Below, piece by piece: positions 23,596-36,564 of a DNA stretch of 64,000 nt. The notes under the pieces were generated by a model. That model saw only the letters and a list, made by a program, of their open reading frames with translations. It was not told where the DNA came from and made no database searches. This DNA comes from Monocercomonoides exilis. Its lineage: Eukaryota; Preaxostyla; Oxymonadida; Polymastigidae. A program made the position numbers and the translations under genes. Position 1 is the first letter of the stretch; every line of letters begins with the position of its first letter. Location of the stretch: contig LSRY02000017.1 in the NCBI GenBank assembly GCA_001643675.2, positions 310,001 to 374,000 of the forward strand, in the 5' to 3' direction.

Positions 23596-24012
23596 ATGTC
23601 TCGAACAGATGAATCATCAGTAAATGTTGATGCAAGTTGTCAACCTTTTTTAGAATTGGTAGTTGAGGTTTAAGCTGCATTATTTAAAAGATTCGTTGTA
23701 ATTTATGTTTGAAAGTCGTTTATTAAAAAAAGGATAAGATCTCTTTTGAATACCTCTCCAATTCGTCAATCTTATGAATCACTCTGGAAAGACGAATCAA
23801 CAAATAGTGATCAAACAACAACAAAAAGTCTGTTAAGTGCATTAATTTTTGGAAAACCGTTTTACAGTATTTTTTATTTGTCAGTACATACTTTTTCTGA
23901 ATCATTTCCAAATCTTTTCAGAGGAAAGCCTATTCAGCAATGTTTTCATTTACTAACAAAATCAGATTATGAAAGACAAAAACGTTTAGAAGATCAGGCG
24001 TATCCATTTTGA
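23596..24012 (+). CDS. Small protein of unknown function
   Basis: Exon 23596-23667 (MSRTDESSVNVDAS...) joins exon 23716-24012 across a GTTTAA...GAAAG intron in phase 0, giving about 122 residues. The second exon begins SFIKKRIRSLLNTSPIRQSY and ends RQKRLEDQAYPF. A Phe/Ser-rich stretch at 23859-23921 has GT and AG borders, T-rich content and length 63, so it is probably a further in-frame intron. Removing it joins SALIFGKP to GKPIQQCFHLL and leaves about 101 residues. No domain is recognised. The regular codon content and intron borders favour a real gene. Confidence 0.5.
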
Positions 24013-24338
24013 TGGAATGTGATACGAATTTTGAAAAATAATTCAAAATAAATTATGTTGAGGTGAATTTTAAAAAATGCAACTTTTTTTCCCTTTTAAA
24101 ATATTTTTTAATTATCCATTTTATTTTGATTATAAATTGTGAAAATATATGTTAAAATTTTTTGATTCTTTATTTAATTCTGATTTGTTTGAAATGGAAA
24201 TTATACAACAGTTATTGAAAAAATAGCTAAAGAATCTTCCTTTTAAAAACATAAACTCAAAAAGCAGTTGAAAATTCTCTTGGTAAATGATATGCTGTTT
24301 GCTCAGATTTCGGTTGAATTCCAGAACAAACAACGAGA
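24013..24338. other. Convergent intergenic
   Basis: About 325 AT-rich bases between the 3' ends of the small gene (plus) and the DYRK gene (minus). No feature beyond the expected untranslated ends. Confidence 0.5.
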
Positions 24339-27300
24339 CTATCCTTTTAATAAAAACAAAGGACAAAGTGCAAATGCCAAGTCAGATGCAGGTTGAGATT
24401 TCCCGTCAGGAAGATTTAATGAATCTGTTTTTTGAATGTCTTTGTTTTTTTCGCAAGATTTGGTGGAAAGGCTTGGAATATGACTTTTATCCCTAACATA
24501 TCCACTTTTTGAGCGATAATTAAGTTCGCATGCTCCAACTGCTAAGCGAGGCAATACAACGGAAGATGCAGCAAAAAACGGAGAAATCAGACCGGCTGAA
24601 CGAAGATTTGCGGAAGAGGACGAAAATGAAGCAGAAGCAGCAGAAGCAGCAGCAGCAGCCGACGAAGAAGAGGCAGCACATTGTGAAAGTGACAGTGAAG
24701 AAAGCTGTGAAACAGAGGAAGGAATGAATCGCCGAGGAAGCCTAAGAGCGTGGTTCGATGCGCGAAACATCAGAGGCGGGTGTGATTGCACAGAAGGAAG
24801 AGAATACAGCTGAATTAGCGGAGATTGGGAAGGCAACGGAGAAATGGCTGGCGTCGAGGGGACTGGCAATGATGGATGAGAATCAGGATTTGTTTGGCTG
24901 CTTGAAGATAATCCAGATGCATCTGCGTGTTCGGCCCAATTCTCATCTGCTTGGGAACTGCAAGACGCATCTGAGTTTTGCACTGAGTTGCTTTCTTCTC
25001 CAGAAGCATACAATTTGTGCGGTTGGTCGGAATTTTTTGCATTGAATGATTTTGCGTGCTGTTTTGGACTTTCCTCCAACTGAGCTGCAGAAAATGATAT
25101 TACTGAATCTGTTGTTGCTCCCATCTTTGACTGGCTTTCTGCTGATGAAAGAGAAGAGCAAATTTTTTTTTCGATGTATTTCTTTGGAGCAATCATCAAA
25201 ATTCCGTCTTTTGCGTAATAAATACTATTGTTAACCCTCTTTTCATTTTCATTTCCACAACCTTCACCATCTCTATTATTATGTTCTTCTTCTTCTTCTT
25301 CTTCATCTTCTTCAGTTTCTTTGCCTTCATCCAATTCACTTTCTGAATCCGAGTCCAATGAATCAGATTTCAGCGAAGACATCCTCTTTCCTGTTGGCGC
25401 AAGGAGCTCCGCAGGTGTCGAAAGGGGGTGTTTGCCAATCGCTCTGTTCTTTTTGTCTTTCCTCGTCTCCGAAAGACAGGCCAGCTTGCCATTTCGCATC
25501 TGAACTTGCTGCTTTCGGAAGATTTCGACGAGATTTGGGAAGGGGGCGGTGCGGCTGTAGAGGCAGTTGGAGAGGCCAAGCAGATACTTCACACGAGAAT
25601 GGTGGAAGGAGGAAGGACGGTGACGGCGATGTTGTGAAGGAGAATGTTCATTGCAAGGCGAATTCTGAAGATTCTGAGGGTCTTGCAGATGGTTGCATTC
25701 AGGTGAATATTCGAGCTCAAAAACAGGAGAAGGCTGTTGTGGAAATGAAGACATTTGAGAAGAGTGGTTATTTGTACGCTTGGAAGAGGTTGGTTGTGGA
25801 TTGAGAGAATTTGCAAGAGAAGCAGAAGGCGAAGAAGAAGGGAAAGCTGCAGAATGAAAATTCATAACACTCGACAAATCGTTTGCTGCTTGTTTTTCTT
25901 GCGTGTTGTCATGATTATTTGTGTCATTCCAGTCCAAATTTGGTGGAAAGTGTAAAGTTGTTGGATTAACAGATGTGTTTGATGATGATGGTACAGAGGA
26001 AGAAGAAGAAGAAGAAGGTGAATTATGTCCAGATGATTTGTCAGACACTGCAGTTGTGTTGATGCTCAGCGAAGACAAGTCAATCTCAGTTATGTTTGAA
26101 TGAGTGCTCGAATGATTTGCCATTTGAGGCAGGCTGCTAACAGGATTTGCTTGATGCTCTTTCTGAAATGTTAAAAGAGACAGAAAGTCAAAATAGACAA
26201 TCATTCAACAGTTAATAAAAGACAAGATATGACATTTGCAGAGGGGAAAAAAAATTATATGAAAGATTAATAAATCGAAATTAAGGCAATAGGAGAAAAA
26301 GAAAAAGAAATACTTAGAATCATCGAAACATACTCCTGTTATCCATGGATGCAGCATTGCCATTTGTGGCGTCATTCGTTCTTTCTCGTTCCATTTCAGG
26401 CAGTTTGAGATAAAATCAATCAAAAACTCTTTTTCTTCGTTCCTCTCCGCAGCATGACCTTCACTAGGTGCCATTCTCTCTGTTGACTCCTGTAACTCAC
26501 TCACAGCTGACAAAGTTGATGTTTCATTTGATTCTGCCGTTTCATCTGAAACATTGGGCTTGCGTTGTGAATGCTCCTCTTTCGTCTCATTCTCATTGTC
26601 CTTTTCTGAAGCAAATTGCCGTTCAAGTTTTGGTAGTGGTTGAGTTGGTGGGATCATCATACACACTCCGTCAGGCCCAACAATCAAATTGATTTCCTCT
26701 TTTTCTCCGTTCCAATCAGACTTATTCAGCTCCTTCTTGATGCTTGTACCTCCGACGCTCTTCACTTTCCCTTTTTTATCTGGCTGAACAATCACATTCC
26801 TCTCTTCGTCAAAAAACTGCCTGTATTTCTTAGCACTCGCAAACAAGTCCGCAGGTGGCTTTCCTAAAACATGGCACATCCACACAAACAGATCCGCATC
26901 GTCGTCTGCAGGAAACAGAGGCGCGCCCGCCGCCAGCTCATACAACACACACCCAAACGACCACATGTCGATCGGGCAGCCAAAGCGCATGCCCATCACG
27001 ACCTCTGGCGCGCGGTAGTATCGCGACTGCACATACGAGTAAAGCGGCTCCTGCTCGTAGAACGACGAGCCGAAGTCTGCCACACGCAGCCTCGCCGAGC
27101 CTGCCCGCTCGATCACAATGTTCTCAGGCTTCAGGTCGCAGTGCACGATTCGCCGGCTCCTCAGAAAGCAGAGCGTCTCCAGGATCTGTACGGAGAGGTG
27201 CCGGACAAGCTGCATGCTCATCGGGCGGAACCCGCACTTGCGCTGGAACTGGTACAGGTTCATCGACATGAGGTCGAACGTGAGGCACAGATGGTCGCGG

Positions 27301-30300
27301 AACATGAAGTAGTCCGCTATCTGCAGCACATGGTACTTGTCATCGGGATCCTCTGCACGCAGATACTCCAAGATGCGTATCTCGACCAGCGACTGCTTCG
27401 CCAATCTTTCTCTGTTGCGGATGATCTTCAGAGCGCACTCACAGCCCTGTTTGTGGTCATTCACACGATACACATGCCCAAACGAGCCGTGCCCCAGCGA
27501 CTCCACAACCTCAAAGCGGTAGGCGATCTGGTCCCGCATCGCCACGTAGAAGTCGCCTTTTGTGTCGTCGTAGGAGTATGCTGTGGAGTACAGCCCGTCT
27601 TTGTCCTTGGCAAGCTCAGCCAGCGTCTCTTCAGCGTCGGGGCGAGGGCGGTCTTCTTCTTTCTCTTTCTCTTGCTGTTGCTGCTGCTGCTGGCTGTTCT
27701 GACTGCTTTCATCATCAGTCTCACTTACCTCTGAATAATAAGATGTATACTCACTTTGCGATTGTGGGTGTGCTAATTCATCTTCCTGCTCAATTGGAGC
27801 ATCTTGTTTTGTATTTCGATTTTCCTGCTTTTCATCAACTGGTTTGCGTAATGACTTTGAGCAAGGCTTTTCTGGTGAAGCAGTTTTATTATTAGCAGTT
27901 GATGCTTTTCTTTTTTTGTGCTCATTTTCTTTCTTCTCTTTGGATTCTTCAGTTTCTTCTGATTCTTCAGGCGACACCAGCAAAGAAGGTACATACTTCA
28001 GCGATTTCAGCGGGCCAAAGTAGTAAATTTTCTTGTACTTCATAATTTCCCACCGCTCAAACCAAGTGAGATGCTGCGGGAAATGCGTCAGGCAAAAAGA
28101 AGGTGACAAGGGACCTGCAATCAGAGGAGGTAAAGGCAATGGAGCAGGAACGCCTCTGTAAGACTCATCAATAGACGCATTGAGCTGATCGCTATGGGGA
28201 TTAAGGAATTGATAGGACTTCAGCATCGACAGCATCAGCGGTGTTGATGTAGAGATGGAAGAGCCCGGGGCAAAGTGATTGGGATACAGCTGGGCGAAGT
28301 CTGTGGCAGAAACAATGACTGTGTGGAACTGCTTGCGCAGAGGGTTCTGTGACGTGCGGGAAGAAGAGAGGAGAGGAGACACTTTTGCAGAGACAGCGTA
28401 TCTTGTGCAGAAGGCGTTGGTTGAAGTGGAAGGATGGTGTGATGTGTGTGCAATGGAAGAAGGAAGTGAATGTGGATAGAGTGATATGGTGTCATGGGGT
28501 GATGTGAAAACAGAGCTTAAGGAAGAAGCAGTGGATGACAGTGAAGAATTCAAAAAGGAAGACGACTGAAGTGGAACGACTGAAGACTCGCTTTCGAGTC
28601 TTTGGCTGTGCTGCTGTTCTGACGAGAAGGTGAACTCTTTCATTTCATCAAACGACTCAGAATCAGATGAAGTGCTGCCGACGAGCGTTGGAAGAGGCGG
28701 CGGGGCAGACGGCAAAGGAAATGGAAGATCGTTTTGGAGGCAGAATTCGAGTAGATGGCATGAAATGGGAAGAGATGTAGACGAAATACCATCGCAAGCA
28801 ACGCCCAAAAATGGGTTTGTGTGTTTGCGTTGAGAGGAGGAAGAAGGAGAAGAAGAATAAAATTTGCTGTTTGTAAGTGAAGAAGTTGTATCTGAGAGTG
28901 AAAAGGATGAAAGAGAAGACAAGCTGTGTAGTGAAGATGATAATTGCTTTGATGTTGAAAATAAGCCTTCCTCTTTGCCAGGCGGATCATTAACGAGTTT
29001 TGTACATTTTTTATCTATTGTCATTTTTATTATTATAACAAAACAACAGTTAATAAAATGAATAAAGAAATACTCAAAAATATGACTGCAAACTCATATT
29101 AACCCCATTGCAACAAGGAGAGGAAGGAGATGAAGAAGCAGCTGCTCGTCTAATTGACTGTGGCGTGCTCAAAGGGTTCAGAACTTTCACCTTCATTTCT
29201 TCTTTTCTCTGTGCTGTTTCCAGTTTCTGTTCATTTTCTATTTCTTTTAGAAGACTCATCTTCCTCTTGTAGACAATGTACTGATGATACAGCTGCACAT
29301 CAAGCTCCTGCTCCACCTCTGGCGATAAGCACCCTTCCAGAAGCAGCGCAATAACCTCGTCTTCTTGTTTCTGTTTGCTCTGTTTCAATTTGTGTTCTTT
29401 GCTCTCACTTCCTTCTCTTCCTTCTCTTCTTTCCCCCTTCTCTCTCCTCTCTCTTCTCTCTCCGAGCCTCCACATTTCCTCTGGCTGCTGTTGCTGTTGC
29501 TGCTGCTGCATAGCGCTCTCCACCCTGCACTTCCACAGGTGCTGCAGCAGGTTCTGCCTTTGATGTTTGCTCAGTGTCATTGTTGACAGAGTTCGCAGCA
29601 TCGCATTCGAGAGATGTTCATTCAAAGACGCCTCGTTCGGTGGGTCCTGCTGGAGAAGAAAGAGTACTTGCTGCAGCTGCTCTTCAGTGACTGTTTTGGA
29701 TGTGGAAGGAAAGCCTGAAAGAGGAGGAGGAGGAGGAGGAGGAGGAGGAGGAGGAGGAGAAGAAGAAGAAGAAGAAGAAGAAGAAGAAGAAGAAGAAGAA
29801 GATGCAGAAGAATGATGAGGCATTTGAGAAGAGGGAGAATCGCTCGGTGGAGATGAAGTAATTTTTGTTTGCCATTTCAGTGGGGAACCTTTTGAAACAA
29901 CAGTTTCATCAGGCGACTGCGTGACTTTGGATTCATCCTTTTCGCTTTTTGGGAAAAAAGGTGAATTTGTTGAACTTTTGCCTTCTTTGCATCTTTCACT
30001 TTCATTTGTAGATTTATCTTTCCTTTGAGCAACTTTTGAATCATTATCATTTTCTGTAGTTTCATCTGCTCTATTCCTTTGTCTGTCTGTTCTGCTGTTA
30101 ATGTTTTCTGTCAAAGCAGCTGAAGTCACCCGCAGCCGATGCAAAAGAGCAAGTTTGCGTTTGATTCGCAATTCTGTCGAGCCCAAATGAGAGAAAAGAG
30201 GCACATGATGCCCTGCGCTTGACTTTCCCTTTTGTTCTGAAGTGTTTTGTGTTTGAAAGCGCTGTGGAGAACTTTGAGGAGATGAGAAAGACGAAGTGTT

Positions 30301-31730
30301 TGTTTGATTACTGATTGAAGGCGATGATTGGCTTGTGCTTGATTTGGACTGCGGTTTTTTCTCTGTTTTGAATCCTGTCTGCTGCATATTCAGAAAGCTT
30401 GCTTCGGCAGCTGCTGAAGAGGAAGGATGTGGGACAAGCACAGCTTCCATTAAATCGTTCGATGAAGAAAAATTGGATGAAGACTGTATTGATTCACTTG
30501 ACTTGGAATGACTCAAAAGTGTATTTTTCACTTCGATAGCATCCTGATCAGGTGTTACATTTTGCTTTTTGTCGGAATGCAAAGCCGATTCTTTTTGGCG
30601 AAAAGAATTTGCAGAAACAGGTGCGGAAGCAGTTGAAAGAGGGGGAGGAGGGGATATTGATAGAACTGATAGCGAATTCACTGCAACAGCTTCTGAAGGT
30701 TTATTGTGAATGTTGCCATTTTCATTGCGATTGGATAAAAGAATGGAGGAAGTTGCCGAGTCTGGAAAATATATTTCAGATAAAGATTCTATGATTTTTT
30801 TGTGAGCATTTTCTGCAAGAAGATTCGTATTCTCCTTCCTGTCTTTAGAGAATTCGTTTCCCTTATTCCTTTTGGAGTTAATGTTATCTGAAAGCTCTGA
30901 ATTTATTATTGAAGTACCTGCAGTAGCCAATTCGTCAATGACCGAATCGTCTATTGCAGAATTATTGCTTCCAGTTGTTGAAGGTTTGCATTTGGCCAAA
31001 GAAGAATTTGAGTTATCTTCTTCTCCAGAACTGAAACTCGTAGTATTTATTTGCGTAATGCAAAAATCAGAAGGAAGAACACGCGATTGAGCGAAACAAC
31101 TATCTAAAGCATCACCAACAGCAACAGATTCGCTTGAGGATTCCTTCGAAGAGATCTTTCTATTTAGTTCCTTTTGATTCCTTTCATCTAGAATGCCAGA
31201 TGTTGCATCAGAAAAGGATGAATTGGTGCTTTCAAGCATTGAAGATAGTAATTGATCATTATTTTCATCGTCTTGCATCAAGGCTTGCATCAATTCATCA
31301 AGTGAATGCTCAAGGGTTCTTTGAATCTCTGGCCTCAAAGCAAACATTGGTAATCTTTCGTGCTTTTTCTTTTTTTTCCTTGATTTATAAAACTTAAACT
31401 CAATTTCGTTTTCTTGAAAGCTGTCTTCAAGTTCTGTTTTTTCACTTATCACTGTTATTCCTGCTGAAAGTCCAGATTCAAATGTTTGAGAAAATTGACA
31501 TTCATTTTCAGAAATTGTCGGAAAGCAAATTGCACGCGTTGAACTAAATCTATGTGAAGAAGAAAGTCCATGTCCTATTGAATTCATTTTCATTATAATT
31601 AAATTTTCTGAAAAGAATTTTTCAAAGATCAAAATTGCGAACCTCCATCATCACGGTCGTTTGGTTCTCCTGTCAATGTAGCTGAAAATGGAGATATTGA
31701 TTGTTCTAATGCTTCCAAATCTGAAGACAT
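24339..31730 (-). CDS. Giant DYRK-family protein kinase
   Basis: Four exons join in phase: 31730-31643, 31607-29094, 29014-26334 and 26162-24339, giving 2368 residues. The kinase domain spans about 1365-1760: Gly loop SLGHGSFGHVYRV, the CALKII Lys, HCDLKPENI, VADFGSS, and activation loop YSYVQSRYYRAPEV with the YxY autophosphorylation tyrosines. HCDLKPEN plus QSR(Y/F)YRAPE is diagnostic of DYRK kinases, and FASAKKYRQFF resembles class II DYRKs. All catalytic residues are present. An insert of about 120 residues splits the C-lobe before ERMTPQMAMLHPWI. N-terminal to the kinase are about 1365 Ser/Lys/Glu-rich residues, including adjoining poly-Ser and poly-Pro runs. C-terminal are about 600 more, with a Ser/Ala-rich stretch. 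The intron at 29093 uses GTTTGC and skips a stop codon in the unspliced frame. The end at 24339 is the first stop; further exons are possible. Confidence 0.83.
26860..27660 (-). other. GC-rich island over the DYRK kinase core
   Basis: The segment coding the kinase fold is visibly GC-rich, with third positions mostly G or C. The flanking disordered parts of the same exon are AT-rich or repetitive. The change is gradual at both edges and the frame is continuous, which argues against an inserted foreign fragment. Confidence 0.6.
29717..29805 (-). repeat. Adjoining GAA and GAG microsatellites coding Ser and Pro runs
   Basis: On the plus strand a GGA/GAG triplet run is followed directly by a GAA run. 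In the DYRK gene these read as poly-Ser then poly-Pro. They also create long Glu/Gly and Phe/Ser shadow frames that are not genes. Confidence 0.85.
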
Positions 31731-32028
31731 TCTGAAATTATTTATTATGATGAAAATTCACTTTATGATTAATTAAATGATTTCATGACAAACACTTTTG
31801 TAATTGACCTACCATCGCTCATTAATATTATACATACAAACGAGATAACAAAAATACAACGTTAGAGCAAATCTATATGCCTAATAACTAGCAAATCTGC
31901 TCTGAAAAAGAGTTAAAAAATGTTATGGGCAATTCAGAATAAAAAATTAAATAAAAATTAAACGCTTCTTCATAAGCACATTAATTTTTTGTAAGATTTT
32001 TAATTTTTTTTTTTTTTTTGACAAATTT

Positions 32029-35000
32029 TTATTCTGTAATATTTTCATCTTCTACTGGTGCTGGTGGAGGCATTGGAGGTATTATAACAGTTATTAGCGG
32101 CATTCTCACCAATTTGTGTTCATCATTGATTGATCTTGCGATAAGGATGAATGTCATTTCTGTTGCCCCTTCTTCAAGCTGCTCGCCGGCTTCGTTCCAA
32201 AGAATATCCGTCAGCTGCTGATCCAAATATTCTGGCTCATCATTGCTTGGATCGTTAAGCTGATAATAAATAACATCATCTCTTTTTATCAAAATAGGCT
32301 CAATGCTATATTTCTCCTTCAATGCGTCAACCAGTTGTTTAATCGTCGGAACGAACCCAAATTTTAGTCTTTCGTGATTCCATTCAGTGAATGGTGAACC
32401 TGGCTCAAGTGGACGAGGCGGATAAGGTGGGTGATGGCTGTACACATTAAGCGCCTGGTTGATGAACCACACATGAAAGGCATCAATTGCACTTGTTTTT
32501 CTGCAAAATGGGATGAGCTCAGCAGCTCCCAATGCAGAAATAGTTGCTGTGGTTGTGATGACAGCAGGAATAATTCTCCCCACAATTATTTTGACTTCAG
32601 TTTTGGATGCTTGTGGAATATGATAGATTTTCGCTTTGAGATTGGCTGCACATGTTATAAAGTCCAACGGATGGTTTGGGCTTTCATCTTTGTCGAATGA
32701 CAGAGAATGAACTGAATCAAATACTTCTGATTGATTTGGAGATTTTTGAGAAGATATTAAAGCCGAAGAACTTTGAGGACAAGGTGATGTGTTAGTTTGA
32801 GATGAGTGACTTTGAATAATCTTGTCTGTAACGCATAGTAAATCCGTCACTTCTTTCTGCTCCTCTTTCAAAAGAGACGAATCATTTTCCTTTATTTTCG
32901 TTGAAAGATCGACAATTTTTGAATCCAATTGTGAAATCCTCTCTTCAATTCTCCTTCTGTTCACTTTCACTAATTCATCAATATCATCCTCATTAACTGT
33001 TATGTTTTGTTTCAGTTCTTTTCGAAGTAAATCTTTCATTTGCTGAAAAAGTGATAACTGATTTTTAAGCTCTCTTCGCTCTTTTTCAATCATCTGAGCA
33101 TTTGTTACAGTAAATTCATCAGTTTTCATTTCCCCTGCAACCTCCTTAACTCTGTCCCAATTAATATCCACGTTCTTTGTTTTGTTCTTTATCATAAAAC
33201 GAAGAATAGCAGCAGACCCAACAAAGCACAGATGATCCTGCTTTGAAGGATCAAAACATTCAACAAGCGGAACACGTCTTGGCTCTCTCCAAAAAGGAGA
33301 AGATGAGATTCGAAATCCAAATTGTGTAATGTCCGATTCCTCAGGAAGTGCTGAAGCTGAAAGCAAAGAATCATCCAGCTCAAAATCAGACAGCTTACTT
33401 CCCTTTGAATGCGAAGAAAGATCAAGCTCCTTCATTTCTTCATCTGTTGGGTGAAAAATCAACTGCTGCTGAGGCTGTTTCACAAACGTTTCATCAAACA
33501 ACTTTCTACCAAAACGAATGCAATCGTCAAAAGAGTCCTCATTCTCCTTCGCGAAGCCAATAATAGTCTCAATCTCTCTTTTCAGATTGTATGCTTCTCC
33601 AATTTTATCTCTTGTATATTCGTTCAATCTCAATACCTCCTCTTTTTTTTGCTTAATCCATTCTTTTGGATCCTTCAGGAACGAATTGATTGTCTGAATG
33701 CTTTTTGTCTGAAACTGTTGTTCAAAGAGCTCCTTAGCATCATTTACAACATGCTCAATCATAAATGGATGCTCCTTCGGTGTGCACATCGCCCTTTCTC
33801 CTTCAGAAATAAGCAAAGATGTATTCCCACTTTCATCGTGAAGACCACTTTCAACTTCTTCCTTTTTGTTTTTTATTCCCAAATTCGCACTGCGATATGT
33901 CTCAGTCCGAAACGGGAGAGATGTCATCGTAGTGCCGCAGAGCCCCAGTGTCCCACAGTCAAACATCGGAATCAAATATTCCGTGCAGCGCAAGCTCACA
34001 TAATTTCGCACTTCAACATTGTCTGGCGTGGTGATGACCAGATCAATCGATGACCAGAACTCAGAGTTAAAAAAATCAGCAGTTTCCTCACCGACCATCT
34101 TAGTCAGCGCAGTTATGTGCATATCAGGATTCATCTTCAGCACTTTTTCAGCAGCAACTTCTGCCTTCATCTTATTCACATCTGCTTTTTGAAAGAGGAA
34201 CTGCCTGCTCAGATTAGACAGTGATATTCCGTCCATATCTGTGACTGTCACACGCCCTCTTTCCCCGCAGCCCACACCCATCATTGCAAGCTGCTTCAGC
34301 ATTTCACAGCCAGTAGCTCCGCAGCCGACTTGGAACACACGCAAATTCATCAGCGTCTCCTGTGCTGTCCATCCGATGATTGAGGCTTGAGAGTCGTATC
34401 GCGTGTTTAGAGGCTGGCAATCAGAAAATGGAGGGAAGGAAATAAAAGAAATCGCTCGTAAATTGGAGTGATTCTGGTGCATGTTATCTTCTTTACAACA
34501 TTCAGTTTCACTAAGATTCTCGATTCCATCAAGTGAAGGAACAGAAGAGGAGGAAGAAGAAGAAGATAAAATATCTGTAACATCTTCTTCCTCTTTTTTG
34601 CGCTCATCCAGCATCAACTCATGATGAGAAAGATAGAGCCACTGAGTAATTGGCGTGAGTGTCATTGTTATTGCTTTTATTGCCTCTTGTGCTGCAATCC
34701 CCGCAGCACACGACACAATAGGAGCCAGCGAGCCTGTGGCTGTTCTGATCAGAACTTTTGCAATTTCCGTTGAGAAAGACGGCAACTGGGTATCAGAAGG
34801 AGAAGAAAAATCAGCAGAAGAATCAGGATGAGAACGAAGCTTCTGAATAAGCTTGTCTCTGAAAGAAGTTGGCGTTTGCATTGCTTGAGGAATTGCAGAT
34901 GACGCCTTCAACAAAGCAGAAGGGACTATTTTGACAACAGTTTTTGAATCTTTAAGATATGCCCTTTTTTCTGGTATTTGTGTTTCGCATGGGCAAGCAG

Positions 35001-36345
35001 ATGTTATTTTCCTTTTTTCGGTTTCTCTTGTCGACTGATATTTTTTCACAGTTTGTTTGTTAGAACTGTTCATTGTTTCATTTCCGAATATTCTCTCAAA
35101 TTCCTTTTTCATTTCAAAAAGCAATAGCTGCTCTATTTCTTTTCGTTCCATTTCGCTTTCAAATTTGTTTTCTTTATATTTTGCTGTTTTGCCCTTTGTC
35201 ATTTCTTTATTTAAAGTTCCGCTAATAATCCTCTTTATAACCTCAAACCCCACATGAAGAGTATTCCAGTCGTTGGGTGATTTCCTAAATGAACTCTTCA
35301 AAAAAGTCGGCTTTTCCAATTCTTCTGTTAAGCATCGATGATGAAACTCTAAAGGCAGCACTGCCGTTGTGGCATAGCCGTCTCCTTTGTATGTGCCGAA
35401 AGACGTTGTGTCCAAGTCGATAGCAACTGAGTGAGAATCAACAGCAACAGCTTTTACAATCTTCCCGTTGGCCTCTTCCATCCCGCTAATATGATGCAAA
35501 CAAAGAAAACATCCGTTCTGGAAAGAATGTCCAAAGGCAGCAGAAAACGTGACTATTGCTGGATATCCGTGAGATATCTCCATAATTGCTTCGGTTCGTG
35601 GTTTTTCTCCTGACCAATTGTTTGATTTATGATGATCTCCAAAATCCACAAATATTCGAGAAAATATACCAAAAACATCACACATCACAATCTTCACATT
35701 AGCACGTCTACACATGATGCAAAGTTCTTCTGATTCATTTGACGATGAATTGCAAAGAATAACGATCTAAACGTTTTTCTTTTAAGAAAACGAAAAAAAA
35801 AAATGGCAAACAGAAAAGCTTTTAATAATGTTTTCTGACAAGTTTTCTGTTGTGATATAATTGACATTAGTAAAGTTGCTAATTTTACCGATCAAAGAAC
35901 TGAAATATTCCGCTCTATTCTGTCCAAATTTGTTTTCATTTATGCAAAACTAAACGCCAAAAGAAATTTAATGAAATGAAAAACGAAAAGAAAATGTATT
36001 GCTATAATTCAAAACACCAAACGCTTGATGAGAAATTGTTTAATGATATTCTTTCTGGATCATGAAGAACAATAGAACCTACTCCTGATAAAATCAAATT
36101 TTTTGCTTGAAATGAAATGAAATTTTAAAAATAAAAAGGCTCATAAAAATCACACCAATTTCTATTCCAGCATCTTTGAGGCCAGATACTAAAACAGAAG
36201 CCTTTGAAAGCAAATTCAATGAATCTTGACTGAAACCGCAATAGAAATACAAAATATCAAAAAACAACGCATTTTTCTTCATAATATCTTACCCATATGC
36301 AATCGATTGACGATCGTGGAACAAAAATTTCTGTTCTTCATTCAT
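32029..36345 (-). CDS. UBA1: Ubiquitin-activating enzyme E1
   Basis: Five exons join in phase: 36345-36293, 36229-36156, 36105-36023, 35949-35812 and 35766-32029, giving 1361 residues. The inactive adenylation half starts at about residue 10 (HDRQSIAYG, VLVSGLKDAGIEIAKN, GQNRAEYF, ADVFG-like CDVFGIFSRIFVDFG). The active half carries VGCGATGCEMLKQLAMMG and TDMDGISLSNLSRQFLF for ATP binding. The thioester Cys lies in MCTPKEHPFMIEH at about residue 774, where animal enzymes have CTLKNFP. The C-terminal ubiquitin-fold domain that recruits E2s ends the protein. The enzyme adenylates ubiquitin and passes it as a thioester to E2. It is about 300 residues longer than human UBA1, through a charged insert after the first half, a Ser-rich insert, and a coiled-coil insert (about 32820-33130). 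The four upstream exons complete the family N-terminus, which supports the model. Confidence 0.92.
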
Positions 36346-36525
36346 TTCATGTGAATGTGAAGATAAAATCTCACTATTTTTTAGTATGGGTGTGTTTGAC
36401 AAACAAATCTGAGAACACTTGTTCAAGAAATAATGTTAAATAGAATTATCTGTATGCAGTTATATAAAGATAGCATAAGTAGTTTTCATGAAAGAGAAAA
36501 AAAATGAGTAACAACAAAAAATAGG

Positions 36526-36564
<39 letters not shown>

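Noticed and set aside
24530-30794. Plus-strand frames over the DYRK gene
   Set aside because: Shadows of Ser/Glu/Gln-rich codons and of the GC-rich kinase core; none shows a domain or exon borders.
26205-31632. DYRK region as two or three separate genes
   Set aside because: Introns at 29093 and 26333 join the frames in phase, with the same donor types seen in confirmed families nearby; kept as one model with moderate confidence.
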